Source: Bacteroidia bacterium
GTDB lineage: Bacteria > Bacteroidota > Bacteroidia > JADZBD01
Length of the DNA: 64,000 nucleotides
Direction of reading: 5' to 3'
Assembly (NCBI GenBank): GCA_020054095.1
Contig: JAGVMA010000052.1
Span: forward strand, 1-64,000
Shown here: positions 1 to 9,822 of the stretch, piece after piece
How positions within the stretch are numbered: the stretch's first letter is position 1
How the letters are laid out: the number at the start of each line of letters is the position of its first letter
Program-made: the position numbers and the translations under genes
The notes under the pieces: generated by a model
Databases searched by the model: none
Told to the model about the DNA's origin: nothing
The model's input: the letters and a program-made list of their open reading frames with translations, nothing else

Positions 1-674
1 AGTATAAAATTGCCCCATGCGGTGGGAAGTTCCACATTAATTTCGCGCTCCACCATTGTTTCGGTGCTGAGGCGATAGGCAATTAAAGCGGCAATGGAAA
101 TAATTTTTAAATCGAATTTTTTAGCTATTTCAATTAGCTGTGGCAAACGCGCCATAGTGCCATCGGGGTTCATTATTTCTACCAGTGCGCCTGCGGGTTC
201 CGTGCCAGCGAGGCGAGCTAAGTCAACTGTAGCTTCGGTGTGGCCGGCTCTGCGAAGTACGCCACCGTTTTCGGCTTTAAGCGGAAAAATGTGTCCGGGT
301 TTTCCAAATTCGCTGGGTTTTATATCGGGGTTAATTAATGCTTTAATGGTTTTGCTTCTGTCGGATGCAGATATGCCGGTGGTGCAGCCGTAGCCAATTA
401 AATCTACCGAAACGGTAAAAGCAGTACTATGCTCGGCAGTATTTTTTGTTACCATCATTTCTAATCCTAATTCTTTGCATCGCTGTTCGGTAATGGCAGC
501 ACATATTAAACCACGCCCATGTGTTGCCATAAAATTGATAACATCGGGCGTAACATTATTGGCGGCAGTAATAAAATCGCCTTCGTTTTCGCGGTCTTCA
601 TCATCCACTACTATAATTACTTTTCCGGCTTTTAGTTCGGTAATTGCTTCTTCAATTGTATTGAGCTTAAACAT
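1..674 (-). CDS. ribBA: 3,4-dihydroxy-2-butanone 4-phosphate synthase, probably the N-terminal half of bifunctional RibBA (truncated by window edge)
   Basis: The reading frame starts at the ATG at 674 and runs off the left edge, giving 224 codons. It shows the RibB hallmarks: the acidic [10 protein letters not shown] loop near residues 24-33, [10 protein letters not shown], and the HTEATVDLA stretch that supplies the metal and phosphate ligands. RibB converts ribulose 5-phosphate to dihydroxybutanone phosphate in riboflavin synthesis. After the RibB fold, the chain continues with [16 protein letters not shown], which looks like the linker into a GTP cyclohydrolase II domain, so the full gene is probably the fused RibBA common in Bacteroidota. 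That second half lies outside the window, so the fusion is inferred. The DUF3825 gene ends 14 bases upstream on the same strand, but shows no functional link to riboflavin. Confidence 0.9.
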   Translation of the reverse strand, partial: MFKLNTIEEAITELKAGKVIIVVDDEDRENEGDFITAANNVTPDVINFMATHGRGLICAAITEQRCKELGLEMMVTKNTAEHSTAFTVSVDLIGYGCTTGISASDRSKTIKALINPDIKPSEFGKPGHIFPLKAENGGVLRRAGHTEATVDLARLAGTEPAGALVEIMNPDGTMARLPQLIEIAKKFDLKIISIAALIAYRLSTETMVEREINVELPTAWGNFI

Positions 675-688
675 GTGTTTTTTTTCTG

Positions 689-1483
689 TTAAGGTTTTAA
701 CCAGTTACTTTGTGGTTTTACTATGAGTCTTGCGTTATTATACGCCATTTTCAAGGTTAAACATGTTCTTGCTGTGTAAGTAGTATCGTTTAATTTATGA
801 ATAACAAGTGCTAAATCTGGATTAGGTGAACCCGAGGTTAAGCACAGTGGAAGTAGAAGCTGAATCTTACTATCGTAGTATTGAGGAACAGCAATTTTGT
901 AGTTCGTTCTTACCTTTTTCTTTACTTCGTGTATTGCCCCAACTAATTGTCTGCGCAATTCGGCATCGTCTGCTTTTTGAAGGTGTGCAGGAAATCTGAG
1001 CAGGTTGTCTTTAATTATATGATCTAAATCTGGTATTAAATCACATTTAGGATTAAAAATTAACAATTCGGGTTTATCAAAAAAGTCAGCCACTTCGGGA
1101 ATAGAATCCGAAAAGTGTCTTAAAACAGTATTGTCGCTTTTCTTTAGAAACGCCTTAAAGCAAAAAGGAGCAGTAAATCCTGGTCTTGGGTTTTTGTATT
1201 CTTCAAAAAAGGCAAAAATATCTTCTAAATTTTCTGTTACAAGTCCGGTATTGAAACAAGCAAATTTATTATCTGCCGTAAAACGAACCTTTTTTTCCTG
1301 GACTAACTTCCTAAATGTAAACTCAAGATAATTCTTTAGTATCCCATGATTTTTTTTAACAGAATCTGAAAAATCCCAATCTTCCTTATCTGCAAGGGTG
1401 TCTGCCAAAAATGAGATAGCGGTGTCATAGTTTGGGTAAACCGCGAACTTAAATAGTTCAGAATTGAAACCTGTTTTTGCCAT
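689..1483 (-). CDS. DUF3825 domain protein
   Basis: This is a 264-residue soluble protein without signal peptide or membrane segment. Its whole length resembles the DUF3825 family as I recall it: [18 protein letters not shown] near residues 76-93, a central region with PELLIFNP and the DHIIKDN motif, then [19 protein letters not shown] and a C-terminal block with [13 protein letters not shown] and KPQSNWL. No biochemical function is firmly known to me. Relatives often carry an extra N-terminal domain, which is absent here. The gene is followed on the same strand by ribBA after 14 bases, so they may share a transcript. Upstream lies a candidate small RNA ending in a terminator, which would insulate this gene from anything further upstream. 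Confidence 0.75.
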   Translation of the reverse strand: MAKTGFNSELFKFAVYPNYDTAISFLADTLADKEDWDFSDSVKKNHGILKNYLEFTFRKLVQEKKVRFTADNKFACFNTGLVTENLEDIFAFFEEYKNPRPGFTAPFCFKAFLKKSDNTVLRHFSDSIPEVADFFDKPELLIFNPKCDLIPDLDHIIKDNLLRFPAHLQKADDAELRRQLVGAIHEVKKKVRTNYKIAVPQYYDSKIQLLLPLCLTSGSPNPDLALVIHKLNDTTYTARTCLTLKMAYNNARLIVKPQSNWLKP

Positions 1484-1509
1484 ACTGATTTATTTTAACA
1501 ATCGTATTT

Positions 1510-1622
1510 ATTTCAAAAAATAAGAGCCATCAACTTTATCAGGATGGCTCTCTTTATGTAGTCTTTTGTTTTTATCTAAGTTTTTGCAGATAGACCTGCA
1601 ACCATCTGTATATAATAATATG
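1510..1622 (-). ncRNA. Candidate small RNA or leader with two hairpins
   Basis: On the minus strand a -7-like box (TACATTTA, 1633-1626) is followed by about 110 bases that hold two clean hairpins. The first pairs TTGCAGG with TCTGCAA around a TCTA loop. The second is a nine-base-pair terminator-type hairpin at 1523-1551 followed by TATTTTTTG. The only reading frame in it is a nine-codon ATG...TAG peptide beginning inside the first hairpin. It could be an independent small RNA or an attenuated leader for the DUF3825 gene. No -33 box is found at the usual spacing and no known RNA family was recognised, so the call rests on structure only. Confidence 0.3.
1523..1551 (-). terminator. Rho-independent terminator
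   Basis: AGAGCCATC and GATGGCTCT form a perfect nine-base-pair stem with an 11-base loop. On the minus strand it is followed by TATTTTTTG. The next gene upstream on that strand is absent, so it must end a short transcript or attenuate the DUF3825 gene. Confidence 0.6.
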
Positions 1623-1767
1623 CGGTAAATGTACGTACTTTTTTGTAAAATTCATCATCAAAAATATTTTTTCAAAACATTGCTCTCTTGTACAATTGCA
1701 CAGAACTGTTATGGTTTTGATTTAAAAGCAAAAGTATTTTCATACCTTTAAGCCCGCATTAAGAGGG

Positions 1768-2565
1768 ATGAGAAATTTTATAGCATTTTTAAAAAGTAAG
1801 GATTTTTTTAAGCATTTGGGCATTGCCATTGTGAGCATTGCAATTGTATTGTGGCTTGTTTTTAAATGGCTTGATATAACTACTGATCATAATGAGTTTA
1901 TAGAAGTTCCGCAGTTTAAAGGTGTAAAAATTGCTGATTTAACCAGTTTTGTTGCCGATAAAAACTTGCGTTACGAGATTATTGACTCTATTTACGATAG
2001 TAAACTGCCTCCCGGCACAGTGGTTTCTCAGGATCCGGAAGAAAAATCTAAGGTAAAACACAATAGAACCATCTATCTTTACGTTACTTCATTGTTGCCA
2101 AAGAGTATTAAAATGCCAAAATTGTTAGATGCATCTACAAGGCAGGCCATTCAAATACTCGAATCGTATGGTTTAAAATTGGGGCAGCAAAAGCGTGTGC
2201 CGGGTTTAAATTGTGTGTTGGCACAGAAATACAAAGGCAAATCAATAGCGCCAGGAGCATTGGTGCCTAAGGGAGCTATAATAGATTTGGAAATAGGAAA
2301 AGGCGATGGCGATGAAATAGTCAGTATCCCTTGCCTAAATGGATTGAACAGGGAAGATGCCGTGAGTAAATTAGGCGAAAATGGTTTGGCAGAAGGTGGG
2401 ATAGTGTGCACAGGCTGCAAAACTGCAAAAGATACTGCAATGGCAAAAGTGTATAAGCAATATCCACCATGCTCGCGTAGCGAAGGTATATCAAGCGGTA
2501 GCAGCGTGGATATATATATAACAAACGATATAATTTTATTAGGAGATACAGTTAAGAAACAGTGA
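1768..2565 (+). CDS. Membrane-anchored PASTA-repeat protein
   Basis: This 265-residue protein has a short cytoplasmic N-terminus, one transmembrane helix at about residues 15-33 (IAIVSIAIVLWLVF region) and then three PASTA-like repeats at roughly 43-110, 112-180 and 183-255. Each repeat has the helix plus beta-strand pattern with a proline-containing turn (PPGTVVSQDP, PGALVPKG, CSRSEGISSGSSV). PASTA repeats bind uncrosslinked peptidoglycan or muropeptides in other bacteria, where they are usually fused to a Ser/Thr kinase or a penicillin-binding protein. Neither is present here, so this is a stand-alone extracytoplasmic sensor or scaffold. It overlaps the next gene by four bases, and the three genes to 5587 form one operon. 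Confidence 0.88.
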   Translation: MRNFIAFLKSKDFFKHLGIAIVSIAIVLWLVFKWLDITTDHNEFIEVPQFKGVKIADLTSFVADKNLRYEIIDSIYDSKLPPGTVVSQDPEEKSKVKHNRTIYLYVTSLLPKSIKMPKLLDASTRQAIQILESYGLKLGQQKRVPGLNCVLAQKYKGKSIAPGALVPKGAIIDLEIGKGDGDEIVSIPCLNGLNREDAVSKLGENGLAEGGIVCTGCKTAKDTAMAKVYKQYPPCSRSEGISSGSSVDIYITNDIILLGDTVKKQ

Positions 2566-4493
2566 TAAAAAGATTTACAATACTTGCTTTTTTCTTCTGC
2601 ACCTTGCTTAATGCCCAGGAAGTGGTTTCGCCTTTAAGCAACAATCCTTTTCAAATTATACATGCCGAAAAACAAAAAAAGCAAAGCGCTGTTACTCGTT
2701 TTCTAATGGCGCCAGGCGATACACTTTTGCTGCCATTTATTGATGATTTTTCGAGCACATTTATTTACCCCGATAGCACTAAATGGCTGGATAAAAAAGT
2801 TTATATCAATCGCGATTTTCCTATAGCCCCCATAACAATAGGCGTTGCCACTTTCGATGGTTTATCGGAAACGGGCTGCCCTTACGATACTGTTTCTACA
2901 AACGGAAACATAAATTTGAAATCAGATTCACTCACATCTAAGCCCATAAAGTTAGATTACCAACCATCGGATAGTATTTATATCAGTTTTTATTATCAGG
3001 CAAAGGGTAGGGGAGATAAACCCGAGTTAGACGACTCGCTGCTGCTCTATTTTAAAAATGCTAGTTCTGGGGCATGGAAGAAGGTGTGGGGCAGAGGCGG
3101 ATTAATAAATAACAGCCAAGCCGATAGTGTTTTCAGGCGCGTGATGATTGCCATTACTGATACGGCTTATTTAAAAAACGGATTTCAATTCAGGTTCATT
3201 AACAAATCGGCACGGCTCGGAAATATTGACCACTGGCATATAGATTATGTACAATTAAAAAACGCAAGTTTTAAAGCCGATACACTTATAAACGATGTGG
3301 CATTTGTTTACACACCATCATCGTATCTCAAAAATTTCCAGGCAATGCCTTGGAAACAATACAATGCATCTGAAATGACAGACTCGCTTTGGAATTTTGT
3401 TAGAAATAATCACACCGCGTTTTTAAACACTAACTACACATATAAAGTGTTTAACCAATTGCAAACACAATTACTCTCAGCTAATGGCTCTGGAAATATT
3501 GAACCATTTTTTACTTCGGGATATACTACATGCCTTATTCCCAGCACAGGCTGCCGACCGCTTTTACGGCCGCCTTTAAATAGCTTTCAGTTTCCTGCAC
3601 TTACAGGCAATACTTATTTTACACTCGAACATGTTATAAATGCATCGGGCGATATTAATTTGAAAAACGACACCATTCGCAGACGGCAAGATTTTATCAA
3701 TTACTATGCTTATGATGATGGCACAGCCGAGCTTGCTTACGGACTTAATGTGATAGGTTCAAAACTTGCGTATAAATTCACGCTGAATGTGCAAGATACT
3801 TTGCGTGCAGTTGATATGTACTTTAACTGGATAAACAACATGCTATCATCGCCACCGGTTAATAGCATTACACAACGTCAGTTTCGCATTACCATCTGGA
3901 ATAATAATAACGGCATACCCGGTGCAATTATTTACCAAGATAGCATTGTAACACCCGCTTATGAATTTGAATACTACACCGATTGGGGTAACCTCAGCAA
4001 TAAATTTTATAAATATGTGCTCACAAGCCCGCAGGTATTAAATACCGGAACTTTTTTTGTTGGCTGGGTGCAATACACCGATGATTTACTAAATATTGGT
4101 CTCGATTTGAATACAAATGCAAACACAAGTAAGCTGTTTTACAATACATTAGGTAATTGGTCGCAATCGGCCATACAAGGTTCGGTGATGATTAGGCCTG
4201 TTTTTGGTACTAATGGCGAAACTGCAGGGGAAGAAGATCAAGCGCAAGTGCAAAAAAATGTGTGGAAAGTTTTTCCAAATCCAGCTAATGATTTTATACA
4301 AATAAAAATTGACGAAGTTTTAACGCCATCTGCCATTTCAATTACGGATGAGGTTGGAAGAGAAATTTACACTTCGGCATACCTTACTGATATTAAAATT
4401 AATACTGCTGATTTCACTAACGGAATTTATCTTGTTCGTCTGCTATTGGCCGATGGCAGCCAATCGGTAAAAAAACTAATTATTGCCCGCTGA
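2562..4493 (+). CDS. Secreted protein with T9SS type A sorting domain
   Basis: This 643-residue exported protein starts at a GTG that overlaps the stop codon of the PASTA gene (GTGA). It has a signal peptide (FTILAFFFCTLLNAQ, about residues 4-19), a long beta-rich body without a catalytic motif I recognise, and a C-terminal type A sorting domain from about residue 570. That domain has the landmarks VFPNPANDF, a central DEVGREIY and the end NGIYLVRLLL...KKLIIAR. Type A domains direct substrates through T9SS to the cell surface or medium. Coupling to a PASTA protein and an RluD-like enzyme in one operon is seen in other Bacteroidota as far as I recall, but the role of the body is unknown. Confidence 0.88.
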   Translation: MIKRFTILAFFFCTLLNAQEVVSPLSNNPFQIIHAEKQKKQSAVTRFLMAPGDTLLLPFIDDFSSTFIYPDSTKWLDKKVYINRDFPIAPITIGVATFDGLSETGCPYDTVSTNGNINLKSDSLTSKPIKLDYQPSDSIYISFYYQAKGRGDKPELDDSLLLYFKNASSGAWKKVWGRGGLINNSQADSVFRRVMIAITDTAYLKNGFQFRFINKSARLGNIDHWHIDYVQLKNASFKADTLINDVAFVYTPSSYLKNFQAMPWKQYNASEMTDSLWNFVRNNHTAFLNTNYTYKVFNQLQTQLLSANGSGNIEPFFTSGYTTCLIPSTGCRPLLRPPLNSFQFPALTGNTYFTLEHVINASGDINLKNDTIRRRQDFINYYAYDDGTAELAYGLNVIGSKLAYKFTLNVQDTLRAVDMYFNWINNMLSSPPVNSITQRQFRITIWNNNNGIPGAIIYQDSIVTPAYEFEYYTDWGNLSNKFYKYVLTSPQVLNTGTFFVGWVQYTDDLLNIGLDLNTNANTSKLFYNTLGNWSQSAIQGSVMIRPVFGTNGETAGEEDQAQVQKNVWKVFPNPANDFIQIKIDEVLTPSAISITDEVGREIYTSAYLTDIKINTADFTNGIYLVRLLLADGSQSVKKLIIAR

Positions 4494-5587
4494 TGGCAAA
4501 ACACAAATCGCCAGAGTTAGATGATGCCGATGATGAGCTAAGCGAACAGGAATTATTTGAACACTTAAAAATTAAGGTTGATAAAGGCCAAACAATGCTG
4601 CGGATTGATAAATTTTTATTCAATCACATACAAAATGCCACCCGGAGTAAAATACAAAAAGCAGCAGATAATGGTTGTATTCGTGTAAACGGTAAGCCCG
4701 TAAAATCGAACTACAGAATAAAGCCGCTTGACGAAATTACTGTTTTGTTGCCTAACCCGCCACGAGAATTTGAACTGCAACCCGAAGATATCCCGTTAAA
4801 CATTGTTTTTGAAGATGATGATATAATTATTGTAAACAAAGCACCGGGCATGGTGGTTCATCCTGGTTTTGGCAATTATAGCAGCACACTTATAAATGCA
4901 TTACTGTATCATTTTAAAAACTTGCCGCAGCCAAAAAATAAATCGAACGACCCACATGCGGATATGCGCCCGGGTTTAGTTCACCGTATTGATAAGTTTA
5001 CTTCCGGATTACTTGTGATTGCCAAAACAGAAGATGCTCATGTGAAACTATCAAAACTGTTTTTTGACAGAAATATTGATCGCAAGTACGTGGCTTTGGT
5101 TTGGGGCGATGTGAAAGCCGATGAAGGAACAATTACAGGAAACATAGGCCGCAGCATTAAGGACAGGAAAATACGCACCGTTTTTGCCGATGGCACTATG
5201 GGAAAGCATGCAATTACACATTACAAAGTAATTGAACGATTTGGATATGTAACGCTGGTTGAGTGTAAATTAGAAACCGGCAGAACGCACCAAATTAGGG
5301 TGCACATGCAATATATTGGTCATCCACTTTTTAATGATATTGAATATGGTGGAGATACAATTATTAAAGGCACAACCTTTACTAAATACAAGCAATTTGT
5401 AGAAAATTGTTTCAGTATTTTACCACGCCATGCATTGCATGCTCAAACACTCGGTTTTGTCCATCCATCATCCGGCAAAGAAATAAAATTTGATTCGGAC
5501 ATACCTGATGATATGGCTGCGGCTATTAATAAGTGGAGAGATTATGCTAAAAACGTAATATTTAAGAAAGGCGATATTGAGGAATAG
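4493..5587 (+). CDS. rluD: RluA-family 23S rRNA pseudouridine synthase with S4 domain (RluD-like)
   Basis: This 364-residue enzyme isomerises uridine to pseudouridine in structured RNA. An S4 RNA-binding domain occupies about residues 35-92 (MLRIDKFLFNHI through GKPVKSNYRI). The catalytic domain follows, with GMVVHPG, the catalytic aspartate in LVHRIDKFTSGL near residue 167, KYVALVWG and the C-terminal LETGRTHQIRVHM motif. The S4 plus RluA architecture fits RluD, which modifies helix 69 of 23S rRNA, but RluC-type specificity cannot be excluded. The ATG at 4493 overlaps the previous stop by one base, so translation is coupled. A second RluA-family enzyme without an S4 domain lies at 54397. Confidence 0.92.
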   Translation: MAKHKSPELDDADDELSEQELFEHLKIKVDKGQTMLRIDKFLFNHIQNATRSKIQKAADNGCIRVNGKPVKSNYRIKPLDEITVLLPNPPREFELQPEDIPLNIVFEDDDIIIVNKAPGMVVHPGFGNYSSTLINALLYHFKNLPQPKNKSNDPHADMRPGLVHRIDKFTSGLLVIAKTEDAHVKLSKLFFDRNIDRKYVALVWGDVKADEGTITGNIGRSIKDRKIRTVFADGTMGKHAITHYKVIERFGYVTLVECKLETGRTHQIRVHMQYIGHPLFNDIEYGGDTIIKGTTFTKYKQFVENCFSILPRHALHAQTLGFVHPSSGKEIKFDSDIPDDMAAAINKWRDYAKNVIFKKGDIEE

Positions 5588-5675
5588 TTATTTAACTACT
5601 TTATTTTCAACATAAATAAAATTACATAATTTATATTATGTTAAATTATAGCACGAAAAACATATAACGAAAAAA

Positions 5676-5691
5676 GGACTCTTTCGAGTCC
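5676..5691. terminator. Bidirectional terminator
   Basis: GGACTC and GAGTCC form a stem with a TTTC loop, flanked by an A run on the left and a T run on the right. It therefore works for both the plus-strand RluD operon and the minus-strand gyrA-TPR operon that converge here. Confidence 0.75.
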
Positions 5692-5739
5692 CTTTTCTTT
5701 GCTTAAAACCATGCATAAAAGCAGCAAACTTTGTATGTT

Positions 5740-7011
5740 TTAGTTCTTAAGCATTTCCGATACCTTCTTATATTTTTCAGAGTCCGCTTGCCCGGTTTTG
5801 GCGTAAAGCTGCTTTAGCGCCTTCATGGTAAACTTGTCTGTTTTGTCTAATTCTAATGCTTTCTCCAACAAAGGTATTGCTTTTAAGAATATGTTTTTAG
5901 CTTTTTCTTCCTCTTGTTGAATACTTTTTGTGTCTTTTAGGTTTTGAGAGTTTTTTAACACCTCTGCCCCTAAATTATTATACATAATTCCAAAGCTATA
6001 CAAGGCTAAAGCATAATCTGGCTTTAATTCGATAGACTTATTAAACTCATTTTCAGCATTTTTAATTAATTCATCAAAATTACTTGGCTTAGGCATTTCT
6101 TTTCCATCTTTATCCATTGGAAATGCCATTTTACTGTAAGTTTGACCTAAAACAAGATGCAATTCCTGATTAATAGGTGTTTTTGAAATGGCTGTTTTTA
6201 AATTATTAACAGCTTCTTCTGATTTCCCCTCTTTTAAATCAATGTTTAACTGCTCTAATAAGAAAGTGTATTCATTAGGGAAAGCACTAACAGCGTTTTT
6301 AATTGCCGCTTTTGTACCCTCGTAATCGCCTTTGCTTTTGTTAGCTTCTATGATGTATGAATGGGTTTTAACAGGTTGATATTTAATGTCTAATAGTTTA
6401 TTATATAAACTAATGCCTCGATCATAATTTTTAATTTTGATAGCACTATAAGCTGCTATATCAAGCGATTGTGTGTCAATTTTGGTGCTGTATTTTTTAG
6501 TTAGTTCAAAGTTTTTTTCACCAAAAATAGTGGCATCGTCCCATTTTTTTCCATTGTAAAGCGCAATTATTTTGTAATCTAAGTTGGTGAGGCAATTTGC
6601 CAATAACTTCTTATTGTCGGATTCCCAATCTTTTTTTGTGTCTAAGTCTATTGATTGCTTATAGCTTTCAAGTGCGGTCTCCAAAGGATCGGTATTCACC
6701 GTTTGAAATGCAATTGAATTTTTCTTTTGCATATCAGTTTCGGTAATTTTTGCCAAAATCTCAGATAATTCTTTATCGAAATACGCATGGTAAATTTTAC
6801 CTCTATAATGCCATGTTTTTGCTTTGTCTTTTGTGTCAGTATGCTTTGCCGCTGAATCTATGCGCTGCTTAGCTTTGTTTAAATCGGCAGGGTCTTTTTC
6901 CTTCAAATATGAATTGAGGTAATTTATAGCACTCACCACATTATTGTTTTGTGCCTGTAAGGTAAATGTTGAAGCTATAAGCGTAATGACTGCTAAAGTT
7001 TGTTTAATCAT
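5740..7011 (-). CDS. Exported TPR-repeat protein
   Basis: This 423-residue protein has a signal peptide (residues 1-20, ending TLQAQ) and then helical repeats of the tetratricopeptide type, for example ALESYKQSIDLD, the RGISLYNKLLDI stretch, ENEFNKSIELKPDYALALYSFG and AIPLLEKALELDKTDKFTMKALKQLY. TPR arrays mediate protein-protein contacts, here in the periplasm or at the envelope. The gene begins three bases after the gyrA stop, so it is co-transcribed with gyrA. This gyrA-TPR order is one I associate with Bacteroidota, but no functional link is established. No enzymatic motif is seen. Confidence 0.85.
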   Translation of the reverse strand: MIKQTLAVITLIASTFTLQAQNNNVVSAINYLNSYLKEKDPADLNKAKQRIDSAAKHTDTKDKAKTWHYRGKIYHAYFDKELSEILAKITETDMQKKNSIAFQTVNTDPLETALESYKQSIDLDTKKDWESDNKKLLANCLTNLDYKIIALYNGKKWDDATIFGEKNFELTKKYSTKIDTQSLDIAAYSAIKIKNYDRGISLYNKLLDIKYQPVKTHSYIIEANKSKGDYEGTKAAIKNAVSAFPNEYTFLLEQLNIDLKEGKSEEAVNNLKTAISKTPINQELHLVLGQTYSKMAFPMDKDGKEMPKPSNFDELIKNAENEFNKSIELKPDYALALYSFGIMYNNLGAEVLKNSQNLKDTKSIQQEEEKAKNIFLKAIPLLEKALELDKTDKFTMKALKQLYAKTGQADSEKYKKVSEMLKN

Positions 7012-7014
7012 AAA

Positions 7015-9582
7015 CTATTCGTTGTTTGTTGGTTCGTTATCAATTTCCTTGCCATTGTCATCTGTATTATCTGTATTGTTTTCTAATGGCGCATCGGCAG
7101 CAGGGTTTACATAATTATCGCCTTCTGCTTTCGGTTCTTCCGGATCGGCATCCACTTTTGTTACGGCTGCAATATCATCGTTTTCACGCAAGTTGATTAG
7201 GCGAACACCTTGTGTTGCTCTTCCCATCACGCGAAGTGTATTAACCGCTAGCCTAATTGTTATACCTGATTTGGTAATAATCATTAAGTCATTTTGATCG
7301 GTAACATCTTTAATAGAAATTAAATCGCCTGTTTTATCGGTGATATTTATTGTTTTCACGCCTTTTCCGCCACGGTTAGTTACACGGTATTCGTCCAGCT
7401 CCGAGCGTTTGCCAAATCCCTTTTCGGCAACCACCAGCACGTTTGTACTTGGGTCGGCTATCGAAATCATTGCAATAACCTCGTTGCCTTTCTCGTTTTC
7501 TTCATCTAAGTTAATTCCGCGCACACCCGATGCGTTTCTGCCCATCGGTCTAACAGTAGATTCGTTAAAGCGCACAACTTTACCTTTTTTAGATGCCAAC
7601 ATTATTTCGCAACTGCCATTGGTAAGTTTTACTTCTAATAATTGGTCGCCTTCGCGAACTGTTATAGCGTTTATACCATTCGCACGTGGGCGTGAATATG
7701 CTTCTAAAGTGGTTTTTTTGATGACGCCATTTTTAGTACACATAATAATGTAGTTGTTATTGATGTAATCTTCGTCCGATAAATTTTTAACATTTATAAA
7801 TGCTTTTATCTTATCGTCAGGTGCAATGTTTATTAAATTCTGTATTGCTCTGCCCTTCGATGCCTTGTTGCCTTCAGGAACTTCGAATGCACGCATCCAA
7901 TAACATTGCCCTTTCTCGGTAAAGAACAGAATATAGTTATGCGTTGATGCAGTAAAAATATGTTCTACAAAATCTTCATCGCGAGTGGTGGCACCTTTTG
8001 ATCCTGTTCCGCCTCTGCCTTGCGTGCGGTATTCGTTAAGTAAAGTACGTTTTATGTAACCCATGTGCGTAACAGTAATTACCACTTCTTCATCGGCAAT
8101 CATGTCTTCTATACGGAAATCGCCTGCTGCATATTCAATCACCGTTCTGCGCTCATCGCCATATTTTTCTTTTACTTCGCGCATTTCGTCTTTCAAAATT
8201 TCCATGCGCAACCCTTCGTCTTCTAATACTTCTTTTAAATAAGCAATTAGCTTCATCAAGTCTTCGTACTCTTCTTTTATCTTGTCGCGCTCCATGCCGG
8301 TTAGCACACGTAAGCGCAATTCTAATATTGCTTTCGCTTGTATTTCTGATAATGCAAATTTCTCTATCAAGCCATTTTTTGCATCTTCAGGTGTAGCCGA
8401 TTCGCGAATAATTTTTATTACTTCATCTAAATGATCTAAAGCAACTAAATAGCCCTGTAAAATATGTGCTCTTTTTTCTGCTTCGTTAAGTTCGTATTTT
8501 GTTTTGCGGATTAACACCTCGTGACGATGATCAACAAAATGCACAATCATATCTTTCAGGTTAAGCATCATTGGCCTGCCTTTTACAAGCGCAATGTTGT
8601 TTACACTAAAAGATGTTTGCAACTCGGTGTACTTAAATAAATTATTGAGAACCACATTTGTAATTGCATCCCGTTTTAACTCATACACAATACGCATTCC
8701 ATCGCGGTCGCTTTCATCGCGTATATCGCTAATTCCTTCTATTTTTTTTTCGTTTACCAAGTCGGCCGTTTTCTTTATCATTTCGGCTTTGTTTATTTGG
8801 TATGGAATTTCGGTTACAATAATTCGTTCTCTGTCGCCATTTTGTTCCATAGCGGTTTTTGCACGCATAATAATGCGTCCTCTTCCGGTTTCAAAAGCTT
8901 CGCGCACACCATCGTAGCCATAGATAATTCCACCTGTAGGAAAATCAGGAGCTTTTACAAATTTCATAAGCCCTGCAACGTCAATTGTTTTATTATCTAT
9001 GTATGCGATAACTGCCTCTAAAACTTCGGTGATGTTATGTGGCGGCATATTGGTAGCCATACCCACAGCAATGCCCGATGCGCCATTAACTAATAAGTTT
9101 GGAATACGTGCAGGAAGCACTGTTGGCTCTTCCAATGAATCATCAAAATTCGGACGAAAGTCAACTGTGTCTTTTTCGATATCCGAAAGCATTTCTTCGG
9201 CAATTTTTTTCAAACGCGCTTCAGTGTAACGCATTGCAGCCGGGCTATCACCATCTACTGAACCAAAGTTGCCTTGTCCATCTACCAGCGGATAGCGCAA
9301 GCTCCATGGCTGTGCCATGCGCACCATTGTATCGTAAACCGAACTATCGCCATGGGGGTGATATTTACCAAGAACCTCCCCTACTATACGTGCCGATTTT
9401 TTGTACGGACGATTTGACAACACGCCCAAATCTAACATGCCAAATAAAACCCTGCGGTGCACTGGCTTTAATCCATCGCGCACATCGGGCAACGCACGCG
9501 ATACTATTACCGACATCGAGTAATCGATGTAAGCGGTTTTCATTTCATCTTCAATGTTTATTGGGATAATTTTCTCCGACAT
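7015..9582 (-). CDS. gyrA: DNA gyrase subunit A
   Basis: This 855-residue protein is the breakage-reunion subunit of DNA gyrase, which with GyrB introduces negative supercoils. The catalytic tyrosine is Tyr119 in AAMRYTE. The quinolone region reads [10 protein letters not shown] (residues 75-84) and keeps the serine and aspartate that match E. coli Ser83 and Asp87, so it looks like the susceptible form. The C-terminal beta-pinwheel is present, with a GyrA-box QGRGGTG that differs from the QRRGGKG of E. coli. The C-terminus ends in an acidic tail rich in Asp, Glu and Asn. Length is normal for the family. The gene is divergent from clpC across a 240-base spacer. Confidence 0.97.
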   Translation of the reverse strand: MSEKIIPINIEDEMKTAYIDYSMSVIVSRALPDVRDGLKPVHRRVLFGMLDLGVLSNRPYKKSARIVGEVLGKYHPHGDSSVYDTMVRMAQPWSLRYPLVDGQGNFGSVDGDSPAAMRYTEARLKKIAEEMLSDIEKDTVDFRPNFDDSLEEPTVLPARIPNLLVNGASGIAVGMATNMPPHNITEVLEAVIAYIDNKTIDVAGLMKFVKAPDFPTGGIIYGYDGVREAFETGRGRIIMRAKTAMEQNGDRERIIVTEIPYQINKAEMIKKTADLVNEKKIEGISDIRDESDRDGMRIVYELKRDAITNVVLNNLFKYTELQTSFSVNNIALVKGRPMMLNLKDMIVHFVDHRHEVLIRKTKYELNEAEKRAHILQGYLVALDHLDEVIKIIRESATPEDAKNGLIEKFALSEIQAKAILELRLRVLTGMERDKIKEEYEDLMKLIAYLKEVLEDEGLRMEILKDEMREVKEKYGDERRTVIEYAAGDFRIEDMIADEEVVITVTHMGYIKRTLLNEYRTQGRGGTGSKGATTRDEDFVEHIFTASTHNYILFFTEKGQCYWMRAFEVPEGNKASKGRAIQNLINIAPDDKIKAFINVKNLSDEDYINNNYIIMCTKNGVIKKTTLEAYSRPRANGINAITVREGDQLLEVKLTNGSCEIMLASKKGKVVRFNESTVRPMGRNASGVRGINLDEENEKGNEVIAMISIADPSTNVLVVAEKGFGKRSELDEYRVTNRGGKGVKTINITDKTGDLISIKDVTDQNDLMIITKSGITIRLAVNTLRVMGRATQGVRLINLRENDDIAAVTKVDADPEEPKAEGDNYVNPAADAPLENNTDNTDDNGKEIDNEPTNNE

Positions 9583-9728
9583 ATTGTCTCTTTTAAATGA
9601 TTAGCACACTATTTGTTTTGTATTTTTTTCAGGTGTGTGAAGGTACTTATTCGCACGCAAAAAAAGGAGGCAAAAACAGAGTTTAGTTATTAACAAAAAC
9701 GGGTGAAAAAATCAGAGATTTCAACACC

Positions 9729-9756
9729 TTGAAATATAAAAACAACAGTACATTTG
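9729..9756 (+). promoter_or_regulatory. Promoter of clpC
   Basis: TTG at 9729-9731 and TACATTTG at 9749-9756 are separated by 17 bases. This matches the Bacteroidetes primary sigma consensus (TTTG / TAnnTTTG). The predicted transcript starts near 9762, leaving a leader of about 60 bases before the clpC ATG. Confidence 0.65.
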
Positions 9757-9822
9757 AGTATCCTTATTTTATATAATTTTAAGGGACAGCAGACAAAAAT
9801 AGAATATTAAAAGATATAGTAT

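Noticed and set aside
9099-9569. 156-codon plus-strand ORF inside gyrA
   Set aside because: It is antisense to the highly conserved breakage-reunion domain and has no protein family character.
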